Program-made: the position numbers and the translations under genes | Notes under the pieces: model-generated | Told to the model about the DNA's origin: nothing | The model's database searches: none | Seen by the model: only the letters and a program-made list of their open reading frames with translations | Shown: in pieces, positions 7,481 through 16,592 of the stretch | Layout of the letters: each line of letters begins with the position of its first letter | How positions within the stretch are numbered: the first letter of the stretch is position 1 | Source of the DNA: Paenilisteria rustica | GTDB taxonomy: Bacteria > Bacillota > Bacilli > Lactobacillales > Listeriaceae | DNA: 64,000 nt | Direction of reading: 5' to 3' | NCBI RefSeq assembly: GCF_013820765.1 | Contig: NZ_JABJVM010000003.1 | Span: forward strand, 1 to 64,000

Positions 7481-9621
7481 GTCACGTGTACAATACCATA
7501 GCTAGTTTTCAGAATGAGTTAATGACCGACCTTTATCCCGTTTTTCTACCGGAGGAGCAGTTAAAAGATGTGAATCAATGGTGGTATGTGAAAGAGGAAG
7601 GCTTGGAGGTATATGAAGAGGCTGGCGATTTAGTTTTCAAAAATGCGGATGAACGTTCCAACTATACATCGTTTAAGGAAGAAAATGTCGCATTTACAAG
7701 GATGCCTCGTTACCAAATTGATGTTTTGCCAGAGGAAACAATTGCGGTGCATGTGGAGGCAGAAGTGGATTCAGGCGTGTCGGTCAGAATCGCTATCGTA
7801 GAATATGATGGACAAAAAAAGACGACGACAACCATGGTGGATGTTAACAAGGAGGCGCAGATTATGTTGGGACAAACATCGAAACATATCCGTTTAGCGC
7901 TAAAGATTACTGGAAAAGGGCTCATACGTATTAAGAAAATGGCTTTCCGACGTATTTTTAGTCCAAAGAAAAGCCAGTCGCCGAGGGTACTATCACAAGA
8001 TCCATTCCAACATATTAAGCATCTCCACGAATTAAAAGTAGCCTGCATTTTTGATGAGTTTACGATGACGAGTTACAAAGAAGAGGTAGACTTAATCACG
8101 TTTACACCAGAAAATTGGCAAGAAGTTTTAGAGGAAAACCCGCCGCATTTCTTATTTGTGGAGTCAGCATGGCACGGGAATTTCGACACTTGGCAATATA
8201 AGGTTGGGCGTTATGCGAACGAGGATCGTCAAGAGTTATTTGATTTGCTGGATTGGTGTAAAGAGCGCGGTATTCCTACTGTTTTTTGGAATAAAGAGGA
8301 TCCGATTCATTTTGATAAGTTTATTGATTCTGCGAAACGCTTTGATTATATTTACACGACGGATGCGAATCGTATTCCGGATTATGTGAAGCACGCGAAA
8401 CATCGGAATGTGTTTGCCTTGCCATTTGCTGCTGAGCCGAAACATCATAATCCGATTCAGTTGCCAGAGTCGCGCGAAGACGGTGTGTGTTTTGCTGGTT
8501 CTTATTACGCGAATCGTCATGAAGAGCGACGCGAAGTTATGGATCAAATGCTTGAAATTAGTGATGCGTTTAATCTGGCTATTTATGATCGAAACTATGA
8601 ACGCAGCGAACCAGAATTCCGCTTTCCAAAGCAGTTTGAGAAGAATGTGAAGGGAAGTTTGGCGTATAGCGAAATCGACAAGGCGTATAAAGGATATCGA
8701 TTCATGTTGAATGTCAATAGTGTTATCCACTCGCCAACGATGTTCTCCCGCCGCGTGTTTGAGGGAATGGCTTCAGGGACTCCAATCTTAAGTAGTTACT
8801 CGGAGGGCATCGATAAAATCTTCGGAAACCTCGTGATGATTGCTCAAAAACCGGAAGATTTACGTGCTCAAATGAAGGAAATATCGGAAGACGAGCAGCT
8901 TTATCGTAAGAAGTCACTTGAAGGAATTCGCGAAGTATATGGCAAGCATACGTATAAGCATCGCTTACAATTTATGTTAGAAAATATGAAGAAAAATATA
9001 CAGCTTGCAGAAACAGAAGTGTCTGTGATTAGCTTTGTGCAATCGGAGCAAGCGGTGGTAAACGTGATTAAGGCATTTAATAAGCAGAGCTACCTTACTA
9101 AGAAGCTGTATCTGTTTGCCCGAAGCGTTGATGATTTTAAGGACTTTAATCATATTATTAACACGTATCAAAGCGAAACGGTGAGCATTTTCTTGCTGGA
9201 TTATATGCAAAATTATAAGCAGTTGACGGATTTTATCGATTCCGATTTTATAACATTTTGGAATCAGAATCACTTTTATGGGCGTCATTATTTGAAAGAT
9301 TTGATGCTTGCTTCTGTGTATACGGATGCTGATTTTATTGGAAAAGGTAGCTATTACGAGAAAGATGCTGAGCAATGTGAGGAACGGTATATGGAGAATG
9401 AATATCGTTTTGTGACAAGTCTTCGGTCCACGCGGTCGATTCTAAAAACCAATTATCCTTTCCGCAAAAATGTGAAGGCTCTGCTTGTTGAGTTTATGCA
9501 CGGTGCTGATTTATCGCCTTACATGAATCAAGGGGCGAAAATGTTTAGCGCAGATAAGTATAATTTTATTGAAAACGGAACACATGTGGGAGAAGAATGG
9601 CTTCACCACGTTGAAATTTAG
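7426..9621 (+). CDS. CgeB/DUF3880-like glycosyltransferase, large multidomain
   Basis: 731 residues from ATG 7426; a TTG at 7441 is an alternative start with GGGGC just upstream. Residues ~30-185 form a beta-rich N-terminal domain. Residues ~195-520 match the CgeB (DUF3880 plus Glyco_trans_1_2) arrangement: CIFDEFTMTSYKEE, TVFWNKEDPIHFDKF, FAGSYYANRHEERREVM and FSRRVFEGMASGTPILSS. The last ~200 residues (VSVISFVQSEQAVVNVIKAF onward) look like a degenerate GT-A/GT2 fold. Similar CgeB proteins act in spore coat or surface polysaccharide maturation. Substrate unknown. It starts inside the coiled-coil gene and ends 15 nt before the next transferase. Confidence 0.82.
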   Translation: MDWGILEIKKKNNFEEQISHVYNTIASFQNELMTDLYPVFLPEEQLKDVNQWWYVKEEGLEVYEEAGDLVFKNADERSNYTSFKEENVAFTRMPRYQIDVLPEETIAVHVEAEVDSGVSVRIAIVEYDGQKKTTTTMVDVNKEAQIMLGQTSKHIRLALKITGKGLIRIKKMAFRRIFSPKKSQSPRVLSQDPFQHIKHLHELKVACIFDEFTMTSYKEEVDLITFTPENWQEVLEENPPHFLFVESAWHGNFDTWQYKVGRYANEDRQELFDLLDWCKERGIPTVFWNKEDPIHFDKFIDSAKRFDYIYTTDANRIPDYVKHAKHRNVFALPFAAEPKHHNPIQLPESREDGVCFAGSYYANRHEERREVMDQMLEISDAFNLAIYDRNYERSEPEFRFPKQFEKNVKGSLAYSEIDKAYKGYRFMLNVNSVIHSPTMFSRRVFEGMASGTPILSSYSEGIDKIFGNLVMIAQKPEDLRAQMKEISEDEQLYRKKSLEGIREVYGKHTYKHRLQFMLENMKKNIQLAETEVSVISFVQSEQAVVNVIKAFNKQSYLTKKLYLFARSVDDFKDFNHIINTYQSETVSIFLLDYMQNYKQLTDFIDSDFITFWNQNHFYGRHYLKDLMLASVYTDADFIGKGSYYEKDAEQCEERYMENEYRFVTSLRSTRSILKTNYPFRKNVKALLVEFMHGADLSPYMNQGAKMFSADKYNFIENGTHVGEEWLHHVEI

Positions 9622-9636
9622 GAGGAAGATAACGCA

Positions 9637-11781
9637 ATGAGCAAATTACGGATTCTTTTGTACGGAGACATTGATTTGAATTTTATGGATGGATCAGCTG
9701 TTTGGTTAACATCGATTGCCCCTGTTTTGAGCCTGAATAAGCATATTCAAGTAGATTTATTACTGAAAGCAAAAGAGCAGAACGACAGATTGACAACCGC
9801 TTTAAAAAACAAAGCCAACCTCCGTCTTATTCAACCGTTTGAAGCTTTTTCGACTATGTTATTTCAAGGTGCGCGTTTGAACGTGGAGGAAGCCGTGAAT
9901 ATTATGTCGAAGTTACACCGAGAGGATGCTTATGACCTTGTGATTGTGCGCGGTTTTGACTTGGTGCGAGAAGTGATGAAGTATGAGGAGTTTCGCCATA
10001 TTACGGTTCCTTATCTGACTGATTTCAAACATGATGGGCGCTCAACGGAAGCAGAACGGGTGGATTTGAAGCGCGTATATGATCATTTTGACCACCTGTT
10101 TTTGCAGACGAAGGAAACGAAAGAAGCTTTCAAAGCGTTGATTCATGTGGATGGTGAAAAAATTCAATTGTTGTACCCGATGGTTCCAGAATCGGAGGGA
10201 GTTCCAAGTTTTCGTAATAAGCATCATCGTTTAATTTATAGTGGGAAATTTCATGAGGACTGGTATACAGAGGAAATTATCTCGGCAACGAAAAAATTAG
10301 CTGCGTCGGATGCTCGTATTCATACGCAAATTGTTGGGGATAAATTCCAAGAGCGATTGCGGGAAAAGGATGCGCAGTTACGTATTAAAGCGGCTTTTAA
10401 AGAAGAGGCGGCCATCGATTGGGTTGGGGCGGTTTCGCGCGAGAGATGTCAGGAATTGATTGAAGAGGCAGATATCGGGATTAGTTGGCGTAGCGCAACG
10501 CTTGATAATGATGATAGTGTCGAACTGTCGAGTAAGTTGCTGGAATATGGAAGATTAGGGAAACCGGCATTGGTGAGAAGAACCAAGATGCATGAGGATT
10601 TATTAGGCAAGGATTATCCGCTTTTTGTTGATACGGAAGAAGATTTCATTCAAAAAACGCAAGCTGTTTTAAGTGATGCGAATCTTTATTTGACAGCCGC
10701 TACGATGATGTTTGAGGCGAGCCAATACTTTACATTCCAAGCGGCTTATACGCGACTTAAAGAGTTTATCTGGTCGTTTGAAAAGCGGAAAAAAAGAATC
10801 GTTTTTGCGGGTCATGATTTGAAATTTGCTAAGATGATTATCGAACATTTTGAGGCGCATCCAGGTTTTGACGTGAGATTAGATACGTGGAAAGCGCATG
10901 AAAAACATGATGAAAAGCATAGTTTGGCTTGTGCGGAATGGGCGGATATTGTTTTTTGTGAGTGGGGACTTGGGAATGCGGTTTGGTATTCCAAGCATAA
11001 GCAGAGCCACCAGACGTTGATTGTGCGCATGCATTTTCAGGAGAAGGATTTGAAGTTCCCGCGTCTAATGGATGTCGCGCAGATTGATAAAATTATCGTG
11101 ATTACGCCTTATATGCTCGAAGAATTTCACCGTATTTTTAAAATTCCACGCTATAAGATGGTGTATATTGATAATTTGCTGGATGCGGAGAAGTTTGATC
11201 TTCCTAAAAAGGATGGGAAAGAGTTTAGATTGGGTATTTGTGGTATTCTTCCGGCGCGTAAACGGGTAGATTTGGCTGTGGATTTGTTAGAGCAGTTATG
11301 GAAACAGGATAGGCGTTACCAGCTAACTATCAAAAGTAAACACCCGAAAGATGTGGCTTGGTTGATGGCACGCGAGAAAGAACGGGAGTATTATGAGGCG
11401 ATTTTTGCACGAATCGAGCAGGCGCCTTGGCGAGATAACGTGATTTTCGAACCGCATGGCGACGATGTAAATGAGTGGATGAGCACGGTTGGTTATCTAC
11501 TTTCGCCGAGTGATTATGAAGGCTCACACGTTTCTGTCTCAGAAGCGATGGCAAGTGGCGCCGTACCAATTATTCGTAACTGGAAAGGTGCAGATACCGT
11601 TTATCCTGAAAAATATATCGTGGATTCACTGGAAGTAGCTCGAGATGCAGTGGCGGAACATACATTTACCACAAAAGAGGTACTGGAACGGAAGCAGTTT
11701 GCCAAGTATAAATTTGATCGAGAGCGTATTGTTCATGAAATAGAGAATTTAGTCAGTGAGAGTATTACTTCATGCAAGTAG
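9637..11781 (+). CDS. Tandem two-domain glycosyltransferase (two GT-B units)
   Basis: 714 residues with GAGGAAG upstream of the ATG. Two GT-B-like units lie head to tail. Unit 1 (about 1-385) contains HRLIYSGKFHEDWYTEEII, IDWVGAVSRERCQELIEEAD and SSKLLEYGRLGKPALVRR. Unit 2 (about 390-714) opens RKKRIVFAGHDLKFAKMIIE and contains FRLGICGILPARKRVDLAVD and SPSDYEGSHVSVSEAMASGA, the donor-site E-x7-E region. Two active units suggest a bifunctional polymerising or disaccharide-adding enzyme, though unit 1 could be regulatory. It is the last transferase before the hydrolase and exporter genes. Confidence 0.85.
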   Translation: MSKLRILLYGDIDLNFMDGSAVWLTSIAPVLSLNKHIQVDLLLKAKEQNDRLTTALKNKANLRLIQPFEAFSTMLFQGARLNVEEAVNIMSKLHREDAYDLVIVRGFDLVREVMKYEEFRHITVPYLTDFKHDGRSTEAERVDLKRVYDHFDHLFLQTKETKEAFKALIHVDGEKIQLLYPMVPESEGVPSFRNKHHRLIYSGKFHEDWYTEEIISATKKLAASDARIHTQIVGDKFQERLREKDAQLRIKAAFKEEAAIDWVGAVSRERCQELIEEADIGISWRSATLDNDDSVELSSKLLEYGRLGKPALVRRTKMHEDLLGKDYPLFVDTEEDFIQKTQAVLSDANLYLTAATMMFEASQYFTFQAAYTRLKEFIWSFEKRKKRIVFAGHDLKFAKMIIEHFEAHPGFDVRLDTWKAHEKHDEKHSLACAEWADIVFCEWGLGNAVWYSKHKQSHQTLIVRMHFQEKDLKFPRLMDVAQIDKIIVITPYMLEEFHRIFKIPRYKMVYIDNLLDAEKFDLPKKDGKEFRLGICGILPARKRVDLAVDLLEQLWKQDRRYQLTIKSKHPKDVAWLMAREKEREYYEAIFARIEQAPWRDNVIFEPHGDDVNEWMSTVGYLLSPSDYEGSHVSVSEAMASGAVPIIRNWKGADTVYPEKYIVDSLEVARDAVAEHTFTTKEVLERKQFAKYKFDRERIVHEIENLVSESITSCK

Positions 11782-11800
11782 AAAGGACAAGACGATACTG

Positions 11801-12097
11801 ATGTTAAAACAGGAATTAATTCAAAATATAGAGGTTTTTTTCACGAAAAACTATTTACAAGTAAAAGTGATAGCAGCGGGATTTGAGGAAAGCGCCGCGT
11901 ATGCTTTTTATGTCTATAAGGCTGGCAACTCGGAGGCAATTGCCAAATCCGCGTATAAGAAATTCGATACGTATCAACTAGAAATCCTAGAACCTGGTGA
12001 ATATCGCGTCAAAGTATTTATGAAAAATACGAAAACCGGCCAAGTTATCACGCAAACGAGTGAACGAATCCAAAAAACCAACATTGTCGAATATTGA
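11801..12097 (+). CDS. Small stand-alone Ig-like/Y_Y_Y-type domain protein
   Basis: 98 residues from ATG 11801, preceded by GAAAGGA; the longer in-frame start at 11756 overlaps the upstream gene and lacks a spaced ribosome site. No signal peptide. The sequence AYAFYVYKAGN...YQLEILEPGEYRVKVFMKN is a beta-sandwich pattern. It aligns by eye with residues ~28-90 of the 12935-13984 product (EFAYYIYQNGH...LFRPIYSGTYQIRLFIRK). This gene plus the next one (98 + 264 residues) therefore corresponds to the single 349-residue fused protein two genes downstream. It is likely the detached substrate-binding or partner domain of the hydrolase that follows 21 nt later. Confidence 0.78.
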   Translation: MLKQELIQNIEVFFTKNYLQVKVIAAGFEESAAYAFYVYKAGNSEAIAKSAYKKFDTYQLEILEPGEYRVKVFMKNTKTGQVITQTSERIQKTNIVEY

Positions 12098-12118
12098 TAT
12101 GAAAAGGAGCATGAACGG

Positions 12119-12913
12119 ATGTTACATGGAAAACACCTTCTAAACGGGAGTGACACGCTAGTTCTAGTTTTTCAGAACGCGGCCAAGCCATTGAACGACG
12201 CGATACCAGATATTTATAGTGGAAAAATAACGCAACAGGAAGTCGCTGCGATGCATGAACGGTATACGTGGATGAAATTCGCGCAACGTGTTCCAAAAGC
12301 AGATTATTTTTTCATCAAAGATCATTTTTCTAGCGTCTATGGTTGGTATTTCATCGATCATGGCAAGCTGATTCACCAACGCTTTAACGAGGAACTGACG
12401 GCTTTCATTCAAAAGCATCATTATAAACGAGTCATCGCTTTTGGTTCGAGTAAGGGTGGAACCGGAGCTTTGATATACGGCGCTATGAATCCACTCATTA
12501 CAGATGTGTTTTCGCTTATTCCGCAAATTCACGTTTCTCGGTTTATCAATAAACTTTGCCCGAATGAAAAGAGCTTGTTTTTCGGTAAGGATAAACGGTT
12601 TGAAAAAAAAGTAGATAACTTTTTGTTTTCAGATGAATTGTATGCTAACTATCAGCAGAAGAAGTTGTATTTTTATACAGGAACGATGGATATTCAGTTT
12701 GAAGCACTCGTGAAGTATCGGCAATTTTTAGCGGAAAAAGGGATCGCGAGTGAACTGTTTTTAAATCGCAGTGATGAGCGGCACACGCGTTTAGTTAATC
12801 AGTATACCCCGTTTATATTTGGCGTATTAGAGGATTTAATTGAGCAGAGTGAAAACCGCACGAATCAGCAAGCAATTACGATTAATCCTTCCGTTCGACT
12901 ACTAAAAGAGTGA
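12119..12913 (+). CDS. GSSKGG alpha/beta-hydrolase-fold protein, copy 1
   Basis: 264 residues, with AAGGAG 9 nt before the ATG. G109-S-S111-K-G-G is a G-x-S-x-G nucleophile elbow after strand RVIAFG. Asp191 (TGTMD) and His222 (DERHTR) are positioned to complete a Ser-Asp-His triad. There is no signal peptide, so it acts in the cytoplasm. It shares YGWYFIDHGKLIHQ and the elbow with the 15734-16564 product (there YGWYLFDHGRFIYE). Serine hydrolases in polymer loci often act as O-acetylases or esterases; Asp2 of the accessory Sec system is an analogy with an acyltransferase role. I infer polymer acylation or de-acylation before export. It is not assigned to a named family. Confidence 0.8.
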   Translation: MLHGKHLLNGSDTLVLVFQNAAKPLNDAIPDIYSGKITQQEVAAMHERYTWMKFAQRVPKADYFFIKDHFSSVYGWYFIDHGKLIHQRFNEELTAFIQKHHYKRVIAFGSSKGGTGALIYGAMNPLITDVFSLIPQIHVSRFINKLCPNEKSLFFGKDKRFEKKVDNFLFSDELYANYQQKKLYFYTGTMDIQFEALVKYRQFLAEKGIASELFLNRSDERHTRLVNQYTPFIFGVLEDLIEQSENRTNQQAITINPSVRLLKE

Positions 12914-12934
12914 TAGAAATGAGGATATAGATAT

Positions 12935-13984
12935 ATGAAAATCGAGATGAACGACCTAGTTTATAAAAATCAGACAATCCAGCTTCCGTTTTCTACAAAA
13001 GGTTCTTTGTGGGGCTGTGAATTTGCTTATTATATTTATCAAAATGGTCATATTATAAAAAAGCAGTGGTATGAGGAGTTGACGCAAGAAAGTAGCGTTT
13101 TGTTTCGACCGATATATAGCGGCACGTATCAGATTCGCCTGTTTATACGGAAGGAGCAAAATCTTTTTTTCAAGGAATTGTCGACAAAGCTACATCTGGA
13201 TTTGCGCAATGATAAAGTACTGGAATCGGAATTTCCGAATGAAAAAATCTTTTATGGTGATACGCCTGTGAAGTATTTATTCCAACCAGCAAAAACAAAA
13301 TCGGATCATCTCATTTTATCTTTTTCAGGGCTCTATTCGACGGAATTCAAGGGTGGCGCGCCGGTGTACAATCATATTCGGACGCTGGAATCTGTGGATG
13401 CGCATAAATTATTTATTTTAGATTCGTATCAGGATCAATTTTGCTATTATGTTGGATTTGGTGGTTCGTATGATTTTGAGCGAAGTGTGGTGAGTCTGGT
13501 TGCGACGATAGCTAATCAGTGCAACATCATGCCAAAAAATATTATTGCTACTGGTTCGAGTAAAGGTGGAGCAGCGGCGCTTTATTACAGCATGAAGTAC
13601 CATTACGGAAAAGCGATTATCGGTGCCCCACAAGTGTTTATCGCTAATTATTTACAGCGGCGTGCTACTTCTAGTTCAATGCGAGAACGTTTTGACCGCA
13701 TTCTGGGAGATGACAGGCAGTACGGGATGGCGTTTTGGAATGGCTTAATTTTGAATCAGGTCGATATGAATGGGACATTTCCAGATCTATATTTTCATGT
13801 TGGAAAAGGTGATTTTCATTACACGGAACACTTGATGCCACTCTTTAAAAAATTCGATCAGAAAGATATTGCCTATACGTTAGATTTAGCGGATTACTTG
13901 GAACATAGTGATACTGGGCTGTATTTCCCAGATTTCCTGTTAAATAACGTGAAGGATATGCTACAAGAAAAAAATGAGGTGTAA
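12935..13984 (+). CDS. Ig-like domain fused to a GSSKGG alpha/beta-hydrolase, copy 2
   Basis: 349 residues. Residues ~1-95 form the same beta-sandwich domain as the 11801 product. Residues ~105-345 form the hydrolase, with nucleophile elbow G207-S-S209-K-G-G, and Asp293 (GKGDFH) and His324 (LEHSDTG) as candidate triad partners. FSGLYST near 131 resembles an oxyanion-region loop. No signal peptide. It ends 2 nt before the exporter permease start, so it is probably co-translated with the ABC transporter. Function is inferred as modification of the polymer at the export step. Confidence 0.8.
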   Translation: MKIEMNDLVYKNQTIQLPFSTKGSLWGCEFAYYIYQNGHIIKKQWYEELTQESSVLFRPIYSGTYQIRLFIRKEQNLFFKELSTKLHLDLRNDKVLESEFPNEKIFYGDTPVKYLFQPAKTKSDHLILSFSGLYSTEFKGGAPVYNHIRTLESVDAHKLFILDSYQDQFCYYVGFGGSYDFERSVVSLVATIANQCNIMPKNIIATGSSKGGAAALYYSMKYHYGKAIIGAPQVFIANYLQRRATSSSMRERFDRILGDDRQYGMAFWNGLILNQVDMNGTFPDLYFHVGKGDFHYTEHLMPLFKKFDQKDIAYTLDLADYLEHSDTGLYFPDFLLNNVKDMLQEKNEV

Positions 13985-13986
13985 GT

Positions 13987-14796
13987 TTGAACATTTTAGT
14001 TAACTGGTGTCGCGTGCAATTATACAGTACTAGTAAAATTATACGTGTTGCTCGTTTTGATAAGAAATCGGCGCATCAAAACCATTTTCTCGGCTTGTTT
14101 TGGGAATTCTTGAGCCCCACTATTCAAATTGTGATTTATTATTTAATTTTCGGTTTGCGTTTGGGTGGACAGAATATGGTGAACTCGGATGTCCCGTATG
14201 TATATTGGATGTTGATTGGTGTCATTCCTTGGTTTTATATGAGTTCTAGTATTAACGCTGGTGCCAACTCGATTAGCTCGAATTTGAATTTAATTTCAAA
14301 GACGAAGTTTCCAGTGGAGATTTTGCCGACGATATCGATCGTGAAGGGACTGACTAGCTTTTTTTCAATGTTCGGTTTGTTTCTGTGTCTCTTCATTGGA
14401 ACGGGGAATTTCCCAACAGTATCTTGGCTGCAACTCATTTATTATTTCTTCGCGATGTTGTTGTTATTGCTATCGGTGTCTACGTTAAATGCCGTTGTCG
14501 TGATATTTTTCCGAGATTATCAGTTAATTATTAGTTCGACTTTACGGCTTTTATTTTTTATTTCAGGTGTCGTGATTGATGTATCTACACATCCAGATTC
14601 ACTCCTAACGAAAATACTTCATCTCAATCCGTTTGTATATGTCATTGAAGGATTTCGAGATGCGTTACTTTCTCGAGGTGGAATTTTAGACCATCCTTGG
14701 TGGGGAATTTATTTCTTCAGCGTTACTTTTTTGATTTTGCTGATTGGTATTTATGTCACGAACAGGTATAAACGGTATTTTGTTGAATATATGTAA
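13987..14796 (+). CDS. ABC-2 polysaccharide export permease (TagG/Wzm-like)
   Basis: 269 residues with six hydrophobic segments. The N-terminal amphipathic stretch KSAHQNHFLGLFWEFLSPTIQIVIYYLIF and the C-terminal NPFVYVIEGFRDALL are typical of teichoic acid or O-antigen ABC-2 permeases. The TTG start follows GAGGTG in the end of the preceding gene. Together with the next gene it forms a complete exporter that moves a finished lipid-linked polymer to the outer face of the membrane. Its presence shows that locus A uses ABC-dependent, not Wzx/Wzy, export. Confidence 0.92.
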   Translation: MNILVNWCRVQLYSTSKIIRVARFDKKSAHQNHFLGLFWEFLSPTIQIVIYYLIFGLRLGGQNMVNSDVPYVYWMLIGVIPWFYMSSSINAGANSISSNLNLISKTKFPVEILPTISIVKGLTSFFSMFGLFLCLFIGTGNFPTVSWLQLIYYFFAMLLLLLSVSTLNAVVVIFFRDYQLIISSTLRLLFFISGVVIDVSTHPDSLLTKILHLNPFVYVIEGFRDALLSRGGILDHPWWGIYFFSVTFLILLIGIYVTNRYKRYFVEYM

Positions 14797-14811
14797 GGAG
14801 AAGGTGCGCGG

Positions 14812-15708
14812 ATGGAGAGCATATTGAAGTTAGAGGGCGTTGAAAAAATTTATTATTTGGAGCGGAGAAAATGGAATAACATCTGGAGAAAACCGTTCCA
14901 GAAGAGACAGGCAAAATTATTTCAGGCATTAGAAAATATTTCTTTTGAGGTGAAAAAAGGGGAATGCGTCGGTTTTATCGGCTTGAATGGTTCGGGTAAA
15001 TCGACGTTGGCTAACATTATTGCGGGGCATTTAGCGCCAACATCGGGAGTGTTAGAGCAAAAAGGGAGCGTCTCATTGCTCGCCATTGGATCGGCCTTGA
15101 AGCCAAATTTAACGGGTATCGAGAATATTCGTTTGAAGATGTTGCTGATGGGTTTCAAACCAAAGGAGATCGAGAAACGGATTCAAAAAATTATTCAATT
15201 TACGGAACTTCAAGATTTTATTGGGCAGCCTTTGAAGCAATATTCAAGTGGGATGCGCGCTAGATTAGGTTTTGGTATTGCCATTCAAACGGACCCAGAT
15301 GTATTGATTATCGATGAGGCGTTGTCAGTTGGTGATTCGACGTTTTATCAAAAATGTGTGGATGAGATAGAGCAGATGAAACGAGATGGCAAAACAATCT
15401 TTTTTGTCAGTCATTCTTTGAAGCAGATTCGCGATATTTGTGACAAGGTGGGATGGCTTCACTACGGGCATTTGGAGGCTTTTGGGGAGAGTGAAGAGAT
15501 TTGTTTAGAGTACAGTAAATTCATTCACCATTTCTCTAAAAAAACGCAGACTGAAAAAGAAATGTATCAACAAGAAATGATTTCTAAGCAGAAAAAGACA
15601 AGTATGGAAAAGAAAAAAACGGAAAGATACGGTTTTCCGATACTTTATTTTAGCGCATTACTCTTTGTATTTGTTACGAGTGCTGGCAAATTACTAGACT
15701 TATGGTGA
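14812..15708 (+). CDS. Polysaccharide exporter ATPase (TagH/Wzt-like) with membrane tail
   Basis: 298 residues. Walker A is GLNGSGKST (57-65), the signature is YSSGMRAR (144-151), Walker B is VLIIDE (164-169) and the switch His is His201. After the nucleotide-binding domain (~235) comes a Lys-rich linker, then one hydrophobic helix (~274-291) and a 7-residue end. TagH proteins likewise have a transmembrane segment, but with a large extracellular domain after it. Here that domain is absent, as is the carbohydrate-binding domain of O-antigen Wzt proteins. A chain-end recognition role may therefore lie elsewhere, possibly in the GSSKGG proteins. Confidence 0.9.
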   Translation: MESILKLEGVEKIYYLERRKWNNIWRKPFQKRQAKLFQALENISFEVKKGECVGFIGLNGSGKSTLANIIAGHLAPTSGVLEQKGSVSLLAIGSALKPNLTGIENIRLKMLLMGFKPKEIEKRIQKIIQFTELQDFIGQPLKQYSSGMRARLGFGIAIQTDPDVLIIDEALSVGDSTFYQKCVDEIEQMKRDGKTIFFVSHSLKQIRDICDKVGWLHYGHLEAFGESEEICLEYSKFIHHFSKKTQTEKEMYQQEMISKQKKTSMEKKKTERYGFPILYFSALLFVFVTSAGKLLDLW

Positions 15709-15733
15709 TGGAACTTTGAAAGGACATGATCGA

Positions 15734-16564
15734 ATGGCAGTTACGTTAAATGGTAAACATATTCAGAATCAATCGGATACGCTGGTAGTGATTTTTCAAG
15801 GCGTTTTTACGAAGACGAACGAGGCATATGCTGATAGAATTGTACAAAAACAAATCCCAGATGAAGAAGTGAAAAACTTACATTCTTACTATCATTTTAT
15901 GAAAGTGTCGATGCGAAATGAAGCGCGTGACTACTTATATTTGGAGGATTATTATTCGCAATTATACGGCTGGTATTTGTTTGATCATGGGCGTTTTATA
16001 TATGAGGAATTAAGTGAGCAACTGAGTCGCTTTATTAAGGATCAAGGTTACCGACATGTCTATTTGGTGGGGAGTTCTAAGGGTGGTGTGGGTGCGATTA
16101 TGATGGCGCTTCATTGTCCGGAGATAGATAATGTGTACACGATGGTGCCTGATTTGCGTATTTCAACAACTGGTTTTGGTGAAAGTGGGCGTCACTTATT
16201 TTTTAATCAGGATGCTGCTTTTGAAGCGGAGGTAAAAACGATTTTTGAACGGGAAAAAACCTTTGAAAAGTTTGCGAAGTTTGATAAAAAAGCGAGATTT
16301 TTCTTTTTTACGGGGGTAAGGGATTACGGATTTCGGCCAGTGACGGATTTTCACAATAAATTGATGGATGATTTCCAAGCGGAGAGCCATTTATTGATTT
16401 TGCCAACACCAGAGCCGCACAGTCCTTTAATCAAGAATCATCCGAATTTGATGAACCATTTAATCCAGAATATTGATCGTGAAGTGCCGTGGGAGGCAGA
16501 TGAATTCACTTCGGTATCAAAGAATGTACACATCGCAACGTATAAGACAATTGGAATGAAATAG
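15734..16564 (+). CDS. GSSKGG alpha/beta-hydrolase-fold protein, copy 3
   Basis: 276 residues from ATG 15734; GAAAGGA lies 10 nt upstream, and the in-frame TTG at 15716 precedes that site. It is paralogous to the 12119 product over its whole length (LNGKHIQNQSDTLVVIFQ against LHGKHLLNGSDTLVLVFQ). Nucleophile elbow G113-S-S115-K-G-G; candidate partners Asp197 (GVRDYG) and His229 (EPHSPL). Cytoplasmic, no signal peptide. It lies after the exporter genes, so the hydrolase genes flank the ABC pair. A modifying esterase or acyltransferase role is inferred. Confidence 0.8.
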   Translation: MAVTLNGKHIQNQSDTLVVIFQGVFTKTNEAYADRIVQKQIPDEEVKNLHSYYHFMKVSMRNEARDYLYLEDYYSQLYGWYLFDHGRFIYEELSEQLSRFIKDQGYRHVYLVGSSKGGVGAIMMALHCPEIDNVYTMVPDLRISTTGFGESGRHLFFNQDAAFEAEVKTIFEREKTFEKFAKFDKKARFFFFTGVRDYGFRPVTDFHNKLMDDFQAESHLLILPTPEPHSPLIKNHPNLMNHLIQNIDREVPWEADEFTSVSKNVHIATYKTIGMK

Positions 16565-16592
16565 AGTAGGCTAGGGAAAAGAAGGTGAGAGA

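Noticed and set aside
11801-16564. Accessory Sec (SecA2/SecY2) system for an Ig or Ser-rich glycoprotein
   Set aside because: The GSSKGG proteins recall Asp2, but there is no SecA2, SecY2 or GtfA/B pair, and the transporter is a polysaccharide ABC type.
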